A DNA stretch of 60,151 nt from Paludibacter sp. (GCA_019163375.1 JAFLKK010000011.1:1-60151), one strand, 5' to 3'; numbered from the stretch's first letter, positions 45,564-55,166 are shown. The notes: generated from the letters alone by a model not told the origin. A program made the numbers and translations.

Positions 45564-46997
45564 ATGAGTTCAATTGGAAAAATCAACGAGAAAATGACTC
45601 AGTACAGATGGACGATATGCTCATTGCTATTTTTGGCAACGACTATCAACTATCTCGACCGTCAAGTTTTATCTCTGCTACAACCGATCTTGGCAGAAGA
45701 GTTTCACTGGACAGACAGTGATTATGGTACAATTACCTCCATTTTCTCACTTGCATACGCCGTTTCTATGCTGTTTGCAGGTAGATTTGTCGACAAAATG
45801 GGCACTAAAAAAGGTTATGCCTGGGCTATCGCAGTTTGGTCGGTGGCTGCCATGCTTCACGCTCTTTGTGGATTAGCGACAGAGTGGTGGACTGGAATAC
45901 CTGATGCTGCAGGGCTGACAAATGCTTCGGGTACAATAGTAGCAACTATTTCTGTAGTAAGTGTAGTGATGTTTGTTATTGCACGTATTTTATTAGCATT
46001 TGGTGAATCGGCAAACTTTCCGGCTGCTATCAAAGCTACTGCTGAGTACTTCCCAAAACGCGACCGTGCTTTTGCTACTGGCGTATTTAATTCAGGAGCC
46101 AATGTAGGAGCCATTTTAGCGCCAATAACAGTGCCTTTTATGGCCGAAGCATGGGGTTGGGAAACAGCATTTCTTGTAATTGGAGCAGTAGGATTCTTGT
46201 GGTTGGCAGCTTGGTTAATTTTCTACAAACCACTGGAAAGCAACAAAAAAGTAAATGATGCTGAAAAAGCATATATCAACCAAGATGACGAAATCGATAA
46301 AGTTGTTGCAGATGAGACTGTAAAAATTGAAAAAATGACTTTTGGACAAGCATTAAAATTCAAACAAACCTGGGCATTTGCTTTTGGGAAATTTATGACA
46401 GATGGAGTTTGGTGGTTTTTCTTATTTTGGACGCCTGCATATTTAAAAGCTGAATATGGAATGTTGCCATCGGAAGTTGCTTTGCCAATTGGAATATTAT
46501 ACACAATTACTGTTTTTGGTTCTGTTTTTGGTGGAAAATTTCCAACCTTTTTTATCAACAAAGGAATGAATCCGTATGCCGGCAGAATGCGAGCCATGTT
46601 AATCATTGCATTTTTCCCACTATTAGTTTTACTGGCTCAACCATTTGGTCATATTGCTTTACTAGGTAACAATGCATTTTGGATTCCGGTTTTATTAATT
46701 GGTATAGGCGGTTCCGCACACCAGGCATGGTCAGCAAATATCTTTACTACAGTCGGTGACATGTTCCCTAAATCAGCAGTAGCAACTATTGTTGGTATCG
46801 GTGGTATGGCCGGCGGTATAGGCTCCTTCATAATTAATAAAGGTAGTGGTATGCTTTTCGATTATAGTTTAGTTGAATGGGGAAGCAAAACTCCCGGATA
46901 CACCATTGTTTTTTCATTCTGCGCTGTAGCCTATCTAATTGGCTGGATAGTTATGAAAACATTGGTTCCAAAATACAAACCAATTTCCGATTTATAA
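45564..46997 (+). CDS. MFS transporter, hexuronate (ExuT)-type
   Basis: A 477-residue inner-membrane proton symporter with 12 predicted helices and a hydrophilic loop after helix 6 (about 225-255). 'TTINYLDRQVLSLLQP' in helix 1 and 'GRFVDKMGTKKGY' (the 2-3 loop signature) fit the anion:cation symporter group containing ExuT and related hexuronate carriers. With uxaC, kdgK and eda upstream, import of galacturonate or a related uronate is the natural reading; the exact substrate is inferred. MSSIGKINEK before the second ATG may not be part of the core. Confidence 0.9.
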   Translation: MSSIGKINEKMTQYRWTICSLLFLATTINYLDRQVLSLLQPILAEEFHWTDSDYGTITSIFSLAYAVSMLFAGRFVDKMGTKKGYAWAIAVWSVAAMLHALCGLATEWWTGIPDAAGLTNASGTIVATISVVSVVMFVIARILLAFGESANFPAAIKATAEYFPKRDRAFATGVFNSGANVGAILAPITVPFMAEAWGWETAFLVIGAVGFLWLAAWLIFYKPLESNKKVNDAEKAYINQDDEIDKVVADETVKIEKMTFGQALKFKQTWAFAFGKFMTDGVWWFFLFWTPAYLKAEYGMLPSEVALPIGILYTITVFGSVFGGKFPTFFINKGMNPYAGRMRAMLIIAFFPLLVLLAQPFGHIALLGNNAFWIPVLLIGIGGSAHQAWSANIFTTVGDMFPKSAVATIVGIGGMAGGIGSFIINKGSGMLFDYSLVEWGSKTPGYTIVFSFCAVAYLIGWIVMKTLVPKYKPISDL

Positions 46998-47022
46998 TAG
47001 TTTGATAGTTAGATAAATCGTT

Positions 47023-47060
47023 AAAGAGCTTCTTCTGGTGACAGAAGAAGCTCTTTTTTT
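47023..47060 (+). terminator. Terminator of the uronate operon
   Basis: A perfect 14-bp stem (47023-47036 with 47043-47056), 6-nt loop, then a T-run. It lies 25 nt after the transporter stop. Confidence 0.93.
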
Positions 47061-47101
47061 GTAGGTAAATGCGTAGAGTATTTAGAACGAAGCGATAGGT
47101 A

Positions 47102-47491
47102 TCAAATAGTTTGTTTGATAGCTGTAACTGTAATTTCTATTACCCGGGTGAGGAAGGAGAATTTTTCCTTCATCATGTCGTAGGTTGAACCCGATTCAAG
47201 ATAACCGGCTGTTCCATCAATCAGAAATCCTGTTCCCTGATAGTCCTTATAGCCCACTACTTCTTTACTTCCCACAGTCAGTTTTATGCGATTATTTACA
47301 TTTACGTTCTTCTCTGTTTTACGCATTCCGTAAGCCGGAATCAGGATTCGCTCATCTTCAGTGATTACTAAAAATGAATTCCATGTATTCACTACATGAG
47401 GCTCACCTTCGCCCCACGAAACAATTGCCACAACACCTTCGTGATTTAGTACATCGTAAAATTTCTGTGGAAGTTTGATTTCTGTTTTCAT
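47102..47491 (-). CDS. Pyridoxamine-5'-phosphate-oxidase-fold FMN-binding protein
   Basis: A 129-residue small flavoprotein-type split barrel. 'GVVAIVSWGEGEPHVVNTWNS' is the beta1-beta2 entry, followed by 'ILIPAYGMRKTEKNVNVN', the usual phosphate-binding region. Members reduce flavins, bind haem or act as general oxidoreductases. The substrate is unknown and the true PdxH signature is absent. It has its own -7 promoter (TAATTTTG, 47553-47560, minus) and lies 120 nt after the Crp-like gene. Confidence 0.82.
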   Translation of the reverse strand: MKTEIKLPQKFYDVLNHEGVVAIVSWGEGEPHVVNTWNSFLVITEDERILIPAYGMRKTEKNVNVNNRIKLTVGSKEVVGYKDYQGTGFLIDGTAGYLESGSTYDMMKEKFSFLTRVIEITVTAIKQTI

Positions 47492-47552
47492 TTTATTCTT
47501 GTTTTAAATTCTGATTCATATCCGTTGTTTACATTACTTGCTGTAGTGCGGA

Positions 47553-47560
47553 CAAAATTA
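47553..47560 (-). promoter_or_regulatory. Promoter -7 element of the FMN-binding protein gene
   Basis: CAAAATTA on the plus strand reads TAATTTTG on the minus strand, 62 nt before the start codon. Confidence 0.4.
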
Positions 47561-47610
47561 GAAATATAATACGCGAATAAAAATTAAGCCAGTTTAAGAA
47601 ATAAGGGGAA

Positions 47611-48189
47611 TTATCCTTTTCTCCTCAATTCGCTGAGGTATTCGGGAGTAAGACCAAGGTAGGAAGCTATCATATATTGCGGAACCCGTTGAAAAAATTG
47701 TGGAAATGAGGTGTTGAAATGTCTGTACATTTCTTCTTTGGTATACTGATACATCAGTTTAGTTCTTAGTTGAGATGCAGCCAATGCACGCTGCATTATA
47801 ATACGAAAATACCGTTCCATTTGCGGCACTTCACTAAACAATTTATCTTGCAACTGATAGTCGATGGCTAAAACAGTGGATTTTTCTACTGCCTGAATAA
47901 AATATTGTGAGGGTAATTGTTTTGCAAAACTGAAGTAATCTGACAGCCACCAGGTTTCCAATGCAAACTGCGTGGTTTGTTCAATCAACTTTTCATTGAC
48001 ATAGTACATGCGAATACAGCCTTTTTCCACAAAAAAGTTGGATGTACATACCTGACCTTCGGAAATCAAATGTTCCCGCCTTTTTAATTCGAGGGGTTTA
48101 AAATACGATTCAACAATCTCAACATCAGACTGTGTCAGGTCCACATAGCGTCTGACATGAGTTATAAAGCCGGGATAATTACAGTTCAT
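47611..48189 (-). CDS. Crp/Fnr-family transcriptional regulator
   Basis: A 192-residue regulator with a cyclic-nucleotide-binding-like beta-barrel (about 20-115), the dimer helix (about 120-145) and a short C-terminal helix-turn-helix ('YMIASYLGLTPEYLSELRR', about 172-190). The phosphate-binding cassette residues for cAMP are not clear and there is no Fnr cysteine cluster, so the ligand is unknown. It follows the GSCFA gene by 15 nt, and both follow menA. They probably form an operon, which hints at respiratory or envelope control. Confidence 0.85.
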   Translation of the reverse strand: MNCNYPGFITHVRRYVDLTQSDVEIVESYFKPLELKRREHLISEGQVCTSNFFVEKGCIRMYYVNEKLIEQTTQFALETWWLSDYFSFAKQLPSQYFIQAVEKSTVLAIDYQLQDKLFSEVPQMERYFRIIMQRALAASQLRTKLMYQYTKEEMYRHFNTSFPQFFQRVPQYMIASYLGLTPEYLSELRRKG

Positions 48190-48204
48190 AAATTCATGGT
48201 CATT

Positions 48205-49152
48205 TCAAAGCCGGTTTTCCATAAATGGGTATTTCTTTATCAAAGCTGTTTTCTTCTTTTGAACACTATGCCTGAACTTTTCAAATTCCTCCGACTCAGG
48301 ATGAAGCGGACGGTGCGACAAATCGCCCAGTAGTTGTTCAAATTCATTTTTCATACCGATAGTTATTCCATCAAAATATGTCTCTGAAAATCGACTCCAG
48401 ATATAATCCACAGCCACTTCGGAAGGATGCAGCATATCCGAAGCATAGAAACGATAGTCGCGGAGTTCGTCCATCTGAATTTCGTAAGCCGGGAAATATT
48501 CAACCTGCGAAAACTGTTTCTGAAGGGCATCGACTGCCAGCAGCAAACTACTTTTGCTTATATTATTTTCGTGTGCTCCATCTTTCCAATGACGAATGGG
48601 ACTTACACTAAATATTATTTTTAGATGAGGAAATACATTTGCTAATCGGGTTATCAGTGCTGCATAATTGGCTACAATTTCATCAACGGTTAGTCGTCGT
48701 CTAACAAAGTTGTTAGACGGTAATTTATGGCAATTGGAAACCACTCTCCCACTCTTCTCTTCAAAAACCCATGCAGTGCCGAAAGTGATCAACAAATAAT
48801 CTGTTCTTTGCAGAAAAGTTGCAGCATGTTGAAACCGGTCATTTATGTTGCTCAAACATTTATCAGCACTAGTATCCGAAAACAAACTGCTATGTGCAAA
48901 ACTCTGCCACAAACCACGATTCTCAAAAAAGTTGTCGTGTGTAAATGGTTTATTTTCGATGAGCAGTTCAATACTATTTCGAATAGAAACAGGATTGTAC
49001 AATACTCCAAACGGATTAACATCAATATCAAAATACAGTTTCTGCATCCTTTGCCCTATATTCTCGGCAAAGCAAGAGCCTAATGTCATCACACGGTCTT
49101 CGTATGCGATATTGAAATCAGATTTCTGTATTTCTACTTTTGTTTGAAACAT
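48205..49152 (-). CDS. GSCFA-domain protein
   Basis: A 315-residue protein named for its motif, here 'TLGSCFAENIGQRMQ' near 23-37, followed by 'DVNPFGVLYNP'. A second conserved stretch, 'LLITFGTAWVFEEK', is near 120, with 'IIFSVSPIRHWKDGAHENN' near 175 and a late 'DMLHPSEVAVDYIWSRF' near 245. The GSC...D...H layout is that of an SGNH-like esterase or acyltransferase fold. Its biological role is not known. It has no signal peptide. It lies 10 nt after menA. Confidence 0.85.
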   Translation of the reverse strand: MFQTKVEIQKSDFNIAYEDRVMTLGSCFAENIGQRMQKLYFDIDVNPFGVLYNPVSIRNSIELLIENKPFTHDNFFENRGLWQSFAHSSLFSDTSADKCLSNINDRFQHAATFLQRTDYLLITFGTAWVFEEKSGRVVSNCHKLPSNNFVRRRLTVDEIVANYAALITRLANVFPHLKIIFSVSPIRHWKDGAHENNISKSSLLLAVDALQKQFSQVEYFPAYEIQMDELRDYRFYASDMLHPSEVAVDYIWSRFSETYFDGITIGMKNEFEQLLGDLSHRPLHPESEEFEKFRHSVQKKKTALIKKYPFMENRL

Positions 49153-49162
49153 ATTCTGCTGT

Positions 49163-50065
49163 TTATGAATTAAGTAAACTACCTAATCCTGCTAAGAATG
49201 AAAATAATAAAGTACAGAGTGACAATACCTTTAATTGACTATCCAACGCACGACCGTTATTTTTCATCACCTTAGAAAGATGAAGAGCGAAAACCGGAAT
49301 GGTCAGAAGAAATAAATAGCTATACATACCGCTATTTTGAATAACGGTGTAAACAGTGGTCAATACTAAAGCGCCAATCACCAAAAACAGATGATACATT
49401 TTAATCTTCTTGGCACCCATCCTTACGGCCATTGTACGTTTTTTAAATTCAGTATCATTTTCAATATCACGCATATTATTCACGTTCAATACACCTGTGG
49501 AGAGCATTCCGATAGCCGAAGCCGGTAAAATAAGCAATAACGGCAACTCGCCAGTGGCAATAAAATAAACGCCCATTGTACTTACCAAACCGAAAAACAC
49601 AAAAACAAAAAAGTCGCCTAAGCCAACGTAGCCATAGGCTTTCTTGCCAAAAGTATATTTTATGGAAGCCACAATTGCCAACGCACCCATAACCAACATC
49701 GTTACACTCGGCACACTTATCAAGGTACCAAAAGCTGACCAAACAAGACAGATTCCGGACAATACCGATAAGATAATGAAAAGCATCATTGCATTTTTGA
49801 GGTTCTGAACCGTCAGGTCACCACGTTGTACGCTCCTGATGGGTCCAAGGCGTTGCTCATTATCAGTTCCTTTCTCTAAATCGCCCACCTCGTTGGAGAT
49901 ATTAGAAAGAATCTGCAGCGATAAGGTAGTGAGCAATGCCAATACAAACACAACGGGACGATAACATCCTGCAGCAGTGGCGTAAAAACTACCCAGCATA
50001 ATGCCGGCAACTGATAAAGGCAAGGTACGTAAGCGAAAACTATCTATATAATGTTTTAATATCAT
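49163..50065 (-). CDS. menA: 1,4-dihydroxy-2-naphthoate polyprenyltransferase
   Basis: Inner-membrane enzyme that attaches the isoprenoid chain to dihydroxynaphthoate, making demethylmenaquinone. It has 300 residues with about eight membrane segments. Both Asp-rich motifs are present: 'NEVGDLEKGTDNEQRLGP' near 58-75 and 'NMRDIENDTEFKKRTMAVR' near 193-211. It is divergent from menF, with the promoters of the two separated by about 100 bp. Its product is the substrate of UbiE/MenG at 18.7 kb. Confidence 0.95.
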   Translation of the reverse strand: MILKHYIDSFRLRTLPLSVAGIMLGSFYATAAGCYRPVVFVLALLTTLSLQILSNISNEVGDLEKGTDNEQRLGPIRSVQRGDLTVQNLKNAMMLFIILSVLSGICLVWSAFGTLISVPSVTMLVMGALAIVASIKYTFGKKAYGYVGLGDFFVFVFFGLVSTMGVYFIATGELPLLLILPASAIGMLSTGVLNVNNMRDIENDTEFKKRTMAVRMGAKKIKMYHLFLVIGALVLTTVYTVIQNSGMYSYLFLLTIPVFALHLSKVMKNNGRALDSQLKVLSLCTLLFSFLAGLGSLLNS

Positions 50066-50105
50066 CTATTTTACGGTTTAAAATATCGTTATATTTCTTC
50101 TCCGA

Positions 50106-50225
50106 CAAAGATAATCAAAATTTGAGCAATTATAAATGTGTCGCCATCACTTCAACTTCAAAACATTTCCTTACAAACAAAATCATTATCCGAACCCAAT
50201 TTTTCGAGAAAATACCTTAACTTTG
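50106..50225. promoter_or_regulatory. Divergent menA/menF promoters
   Basis: CAAAGATA at 50106-50113 is TATCTTTG on the minus strand, 41 nt before menA. TAACTTTG at 50218-50225 on the plus strand lies 96 nt before menF. Both match TAnnTTTG; the -33 elements are weak. Confidence 0.5.
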
Positions 50226-50320
50226 CCTGTTAGTAGCGTATAATAGGAATAAAACTAATCGAGCTTCGATTTGTTTCATGTGTTTAAATTTGCTATTAAA
50301 GATATTTGATTATACCCCAG

Positions 50321-51406
50321 ATGAAACAATTCGAAATTCTACAAAACTGCATAGTAAGAAATCTCCCTTTTTTTAGCTATCGAATGCCCTATAGTCATGA
50401 GATAGTTACAGGAATTCAAACTACATCTAAAATAGAACGATTTGTTGGTTTTGAACGTCAAAAAAATGGTTTCATAGTCGCACCATTTGATGGTAAAAGT
50501 TCTGCCGAAACACTTTTTTTCAACCCGGATATCCATTTTACTAACGAGAATATTGATCGCAATCAGTTAGACACACTACTCTCCTTATCTTTTGACACAG
50601 AAAACTCAAGCACGTCCACGCACGAAACATCGCAATCGGATTATCTGCAGCAAGCATCCACTTTAATAGACAAACTCAAGAATAAAGAGTTGGAGAAGGT
50701 AGTTCTTTCACGAGCTGTCAGTAATACTTCTTGCAACAAAAATGTAGCAGCCTCTGTATTTGAGAAACTTACCAAAATATATCCTCACGCGTTTGTCTCC
50801 ATTTTTTATATTCCGGGGCAATGTGTATGGGTAGGTGCCACTCCCGAAACCTTGCTGAAATCGAGCGATGAAGGGATCAGAACCATGTCACTTGCAGGAA
50901 CTAAATCGCTCTTAGCGAAAATAGAATGGACTGACAAAGAGCGGGAAGAGCAACAAATGGTAAGTGAATATGTAGAAAATGTGCTGCAAAAATTTTCATT
51001 TTCTGAAATTGAAAGAACCGGTCCTACGGAGCAAAATGCTGGAAATGTGTGCCATTTGATGACCACCTACACCTGCAAGGGAAAGATTTCGGGAAATGAG
51101 CAATTAAAATTGATAAAAACGTTACATCCTACGCCGGCTGTGTGTGGAATTCCCAAAGAAAAAGCCTTACAATTAATCAGCGCCACAGAACTTCACGACA
51201 GGGAATACTACGCCGGATTTTTAGGGCCGATAAACGCAAAAGCATGTAATCTTTTTGTAAATTTGCGCTGCATGAAATTGACCGACGAAGGAGTAGCTTT
51301 TTTTGTAGGTGGTGGACTTACGGCACAATCCGTTCCCGAAGCCGAATGGAATGAAACATGCATGAAACTGGAAACACTATCGAAAGTAATTAACAGTCAA
51401 CAGTAA
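50321..51406 (+). CDS. menF: Isochorismate synthase
   Basis: Converts chorismate to isochorismate, the entry to menaquinone synthesis. It has 361 residues from the ATG at 50321. A TTG five codons earlier is not required. The chorismate-binding domain shows K126 in 'LEKVVLSRAV' (water-activating lysine of MenF-type enzymes), 'VGATPETLL', 'MSLAGTKSL' and 'HPTPAVCGIPKEKAL', then 'DREYYAGFLGP'. It opens the plus-strand men operon, 59 nt ahead of menD. Confidence 0.94.
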   Translation: MKQFEILQNCIVRNLPFFSYRMPYSHEIVTGIQTTSKIERFVGFERQKNGFIVAPFDGKSSAETLFFNPDIHFTNENIDRNQLDTLLSLSFDTENSSTSTHETSQSDYLQQASTLIDKLKNKELEKVVLSRAVSNTSCNKNVAASVFEKLTKIYPHAFVSIFYIPGQCVWVGATPETLLKSSDEGIRTMSLAGTKSLLAKIEWTDKEREEQQMVSEYVENVLQKFSFSEIERTGPTEQNAGNVCHLMTTYTCKGKISGNEQLKLIKTLHPTPAVCGIPKEKALQLISATELHDREYYAGFLGPINAKACNLFVNLRCMKLTDEGVAFFVGGGLTAQSVPEAEWNETCMKLETLSKVINSQQ

Positions 51407-51465
51407 TCAGTAATTTCAAATCAATAATTAAAGACACAGTTTACTTGTTTACTAACAGCAAAATA

Positions 51466-53157
51466 ATGACAACAACAGATAAAAAGACCGTTCAGATAAT
51501 TGTAAATATTTGTGTCCAAAAAGGCATAAAACGTGTGGTGGTTTCTCCCGGTTCGCGCAATGCACCACTTTCTATCGCGTTTAATCGCGACGAGCGTATT
51601 GAAAGTTATGTGATTGTGGACGAACGAAGCGCTGCATTTTTCGCTCTTGGCTTATCCCAAAAATCAGGAGAACCGGTTGCCTTAGTTTGTACTTCGGGAA
51701 CTGCCTTGCTCAATTATGCTCCTGCTGTGGCCGAGGCTTTTTATCAGCGCATTCCGTTAGTTATTCTCTCGGCCGACAGACCTACCGAGTGGATTGAACA
51801 AGATGATAGTCAGGCCATTAATCAGCAACAGGTATTTGCCAATTTTACGAAACACAACTGTCAATTGCCGGTAGACATCACCTGTGATGACGAAGCCTGG
51901 CATGTAAACCGGAGTGTAAACGAAGCCATTAATGCAGCTGTTTCGGGTCGTAAAGGACCGGTGCACATCAACATTCCACTGCGGGAGCCATTATATGGAA
52001 TTACAGAAATCAACAGTACTCCGGAACGGGTTTTCAATCAAATAGAACCCGAATCTCAACTGAATGCGGCAGTGATTGATGAATTGAAAAGTAGATTGCC
52101 AAAAAATCCTAAAATAATGATTTTGGGAGCCTTTCTACCTGCTGACATCAAAGATAAATTCACTTCGGCTATACAAAAGATTGAAAAGATAAGCAATGTA
52201 GTTGTTATTGCAGAACCCATTTCGAACATTCAGACTAATCTGACAATCAACAATATTGATCGGGTATTGAACGTTATTTTGCCCGAAGAAACAGATGATT
52301 TTCGTCCGGATGTGTTGATCAGTTTCGGGGGCTCACTGGTTTCGAAACAAATTAAAACGTTCCTGAAAAATAATCCGCCGGCAGAACATTGGTACATTGG
52401 AAAAGGTGAAAATCATATTGATACTTTTCGCAGACTTACTGCTTTAATTCAATTGGAGCCAAGCGCTTTTTTGGAACAATTTTTCGACAGCAACGGCTTT
52501 GCTGCATCTGATTTTTCAACCAACTGGCAAAAGAAAGAGCAAATTTCAGCTCAAAAACATGCCCATTTTATGGCTACAGCACCCTGGAGCGATTTAAAAG
52601 CATTTGAGATAATAAATAATCATCTCCCCATCAATTCCGACCTTCAATTGGGCAACAGCTCAGCTGTTCGTTACGCACATTTATTTGAACAAAAAAAACT
52701 CAACAGCATTCAGTGCAACCGGGGAACGAGTGGTATTGATGGCTCTACTTCAACAGCTGTAGGTGCAGCAGCTATCAGCACTGTTCCAACTACATTTTTA
52801 AGTGGCGATATCAGTTTTTTTTATGATTCAAATGCCCTTTGGAATAAATATCTATCTGCAGATTTACGAATAATTGTTATGAAAAATGGTGGTGGCAGCC
52901 TGTTTCGATTTATTCCGGGACCATCGGGTGTAGAAGAGTTAGAGGAATTTTTTGAAGCAAAGCAGGAACTCGATATAGAGAAAATGGCAGCACTTTACGA
53001 TCTTCCGTTTTATAGTGCAGGTAATGAATCAGAATTAGCATCCATTCTTCCACAAGTATTTGCACCACATACCAAAGCAGTTATATTGGAAGTAACTACA
53101 CCAAGATTGGAGAATGATAAAGTACTGAAAGATTATTTTAAAGCAATGAGAAGCTAA
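51466..53157 (+). CDS. menD: 2-succinyl-5-enolpyruvyl-6-hydroxy-3-cyclohexene-1-carboxylate synthase
   Basis: Thiamin-diphosphate enzyme that adds the succinyl semialdehyde unit from 2-oxoglutarate to isochorismate. It has 563 residues from ATG 51466; the TTG seven codons earlier is ignored. Signatures are 'VVVSPGSRNAPLSIAFN' with the cofactor glutamate in 'VDERSAAFFALGL', 'VCTSGTALLNYAPAVAEA', and the Mg/TPP-binding 'LSGDISFFYDSNAL'. Its need for TPP links it to the thiamin receptor in the same window only in a general sense. Confidence 0.96.
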   Translation: MTTTDKKTVQIIVNICVQKGIKRVVVSPGSRNAPLSIAFNRDERIESYVIVDERSAAFFALGLSQKSGEPVALVCTSGTALLNYAPAVAEAFYQRIPLVILSADRPTEWIEQDDSQAINQQQVFANFTKHNCQLPVDITCDDEAWHVNRSVNEAINAAVSGRKGPVHINIPLREPLYGITEINSTPERVFNQIEPESQLNAAVIDELKSRLPKNPKIMILGAFLPADIKDKFTSAIQKIEKISNVVVIAEPISNIQTNLTINNIDRVLNVILPEETDDFRPDVLISFGGSLVSKQIKTFLKNNPPAEHWYIGKGENHIDTFRRLTALIQLEPSAFLEQFFDSNGFAASDFSTNWQKKEQISAQKHAHFMATAPWSDLKAFEIINNHLPINSDLQLGNSSAVRYAHLFEQKKLNSIQCNRGTSGIDGSTSTAVGAAAISTVPTTFLSGDISFFYDSNALWNKYLSADLRIIVMKNGGGSLFRFIPGPSGVEELEEFFEAKQELDIEKMAALYDLPFYSAGNESELASILPQVFAPHTKAVILEVTTPRLENDKVLKDYFKAMRS

Positions 53158-53234
53158 TATTATAATTAGAAAATAAATAATAATGTCGAAAATAAGTGGA
53201 TAGCTGCTTTTCGATTATTGAAAAAAATAAAAAT

Positions 53235-54053
53235 ATGAGAAACTGGACAACAATTAAACAATACGAAGACATCAAGTTTGAGTATTTCGAAGGGATTGCT
53301 AAAATCACCATCAACCGCGAAGAGGTTCGTAACGCTTTTCGCCCACAAACAAGTACCGAAATGCTTGATGCTATGGACATTTGCCGTGAGCGGAGCGACA
53401 TTGGTGTTATCGTTTTCACCGGTGCCGGCGACATGGCATTTTGTGCCGGTGGCGACCAAAAAGTAAAAGGAATTGGTGGTTATATCGACGAACAAGGCGT
53501 TCCACGTCTTAATATTTTGGATCTTCACAAAGCCATTCGTTCTATTCCTAAACCGGTAATTGCTATGGTAAACGGCTTTGCAATTGGCGGTGGACACGTG
53601 CTGCACGTAGTTTGCGATTTGACAATTGCATCTGAAAACGCTATTTTTGGACAAACTGGGCCAAGAGTAGGTAGTTTCGACGCCGGTTTTGGATCATCCT
53701 ACCTGGCTCGCTGTGTGGGTCAGAAAAAAGCACGCGAAATCTGGTTTCTTTGCAAACAATACTCTGCTAAAGAAGCTGAGGAAATGGGTATGGTAAACAA
53801 AGTGGTGCCATTGGCCGAGTTGGAAGATACAACGGTAGACTGGTGTCAGCAGATATTGGCAAACAGTCCAATGGCTATCCGCATGATTAAACGCGGATTG
53901 AACGCTGAACTCGACGGACAACGCGGATTGATGGAAATGGCCGGTGATGCAACATTGATGTATTACCTTATGGAAGAAGCACAGGAAGGCAAACATGCTT
54001 TCCTTGAAAAACGCAAACCCGACTTCCAACAATTCCCTAAATTTCCCGGATAA
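53235..54053 (+). CDS. menB: 1,4-dihydroxy-2-naphthoyl-CoA synthase
   Basis: Closes the second ring of the naphthoquinone from o-succinylbenzoyl-CoA. It has 272 residues from ATG 53235. A GTG 39 nt earlier extends into the menD-menB spacer and is not needed. The crotonase fold shows '[11 protein letters not shown]' near 69-79 and '[18 protein letters not shown]' (oxyanion-hole glycines) near 116-133. '[22 protein letters not shown]' contains the MenB-specific active-site D149. Order menF-menD-menB-menC is standard for Bacteroidetes, with no menH between menD and menB. Confidence 0.96.
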   Translation: MRNWTTIKQYEDIKFEYFEGIAKITINREEVRNAFRPQTSTEMLDAMDICRERSDIGVIVFTGAGDMAFCAGGDQKVKGIGGYIDEQGVPRLNILDLHKAIRSIPKPVIAMVNGFAIGGGHVLHVVCDLTIASENAIFGQTGPRVGSFDAGFGSSYLARCVGQKKAREIWFLCKQYSAKEAEEMGMVNKVVPLAELEDTTVDWCQQILANSPMAIRMIKRGLNAELDGQRGLMEMAGDATLMYYLMEEAQEGKHAFLEKRKPDFQQFPKFPG

Positions 54054-54060
54054 ATTATTG

Positions 54061-54097
54061 ATTCATAATGCATAATTATGAATTGTGCATTATGAAT
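54061..54097. repeat. Inverted repeat between menB and menC
   Basis: ATTCATAATGCA (54061-54072) and TGCATTATGAAT (54086-54097) form a perfect 12-bp stem. Related AT-rich spacer sequence occurs at 17763-17800 and, inverted, at 6524-6553. Confidence 0.6.
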
Positions 54098-54113
54098 TAT
54101 AAATTAAAATGGT

Positions 54114-55166
54114 ATGAAATCTTCCATTACTCCTTACAACCTTATTTTTAAAAAACCGAGTGGCACTTCGCGCGGCATACTGACATCAAAAGAAATATGG
54201 TTATTGAAGATATGGAGTGAAGATTTACCTGAAGTTTTTGGGCTGGGAGAATGTGCATTATTTCGTGGACTGAGTGCCGAAGACCGACCCGGATATGAAG
54301 ATGTGCTGCAAAGCCTCACTCCTAACCTACCTCCTCTGCCTGAGCTCTTTGAACGATTACGAGACTTTCCGTCCATTCTGTTTGGATTGGAAACGGCATT
54401 GGCCGATCTGAAAAATGATGGAAAACGAATTATTTATCCTTCGCCATTTTCGGAAGGAAAATCAAGTATTCGTATCAACGGATTGATATGGATGGGTACA
54501 AAAGCAGAAATGCAAAGACAGATACATGAAAAAATAGAACAAGGTTTTTCGTGTATCAAGCTTAAAATAGGAGCCATAGATTTTGATGCAGAACTAGATT
54601 TATTAAAAGCCATCCGACAAGAGTTTGATACAAAAACGATAGAATTGCGTGTGGATGCCAACGGTGCATTTTCGCCGGCTGATGCTCTGCGAAAACTTGA
54701 AGCACTATCGAAATTAAATATTCACTCTATCGAACAACCTATCAAAGCAGGTCAGTGGCAAGAAATGGCGCAACTCTGTGCCAACACGCCGCTCCCTATT
54801 GCGTTGGATGAAGAACTGATTGGCATCAATGACTTGTTACAAAAAAGATTATTGTTAGAAACAATTCATCCTCAATACATTATCCTCAAGCCCAGTTTAC
54901 ACGGAGGTTTTGACGGTAGTGAAGAATGGATAAAGCTAGCCAACGAACAACATATTGACTGGTGGGCAACTTCTGCTCTTGAGTCGAATATCGGTTTGAA
55001 TGCCATTGCACAATGGTGCGCTACTCAAAAAAACGAAATGCCCCAAGGCTTGGGCACCGGACAACTTTATACCAACAATTTTGAATCGCCACTATCGCTA
55101 ACCGGAGAGAATTTATTTTATGACCATCAGAAAGTTTGGAAATTAAATGAACACTTCCAGTTCTAA
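54114..55166 (+). CDS. menC: o-Succinylbenzoate synthase
   Basis: Enolase-superfamily dehydratase making o-succinylbenzoate. It has 350 residues. The KxK pair K149/K151 (IKLKIG), metal ligands D181 (RVDANG), E207 (SIEQP) and D232 (LDEEL) and the opposite lysine K259 (ILKPS) are all present, so it should be active. It lies 61 nt after menB with a palindrome between. The next gene in line is not the expected menE but a Bro-N gene. Confidence 0.94.
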   Translation: MKSSITPYNLIFKKPSGTSRGILTSKEIWLLKIWSEDLPEVFGLGECALFRGLSAEDRPGYEDVLQSLTPNLPPLPELFERLRDFPSILFGLETALADLKNDGKRIIYPSPFSEGKSSIRINGLIWMGTKAEMQRQIHEKIEQGFSCIKLKIGAIDFDAELDLLKAIRQEFDTKTIELRVDANGAFSPADALRKLEALSKLNIHSIEQPIKAGQWQEMAQLCANTPLPIALDEELIGINDLLQKRLLLETIHPQYIILKPSLHGGFDGSEEWIKLANEQHIDWWATSALESNIGLNAIAQWCATQKNEMPQGLGTGQLYTNNFESPLSLTGENLFYDHQKVWKLNEHFQF

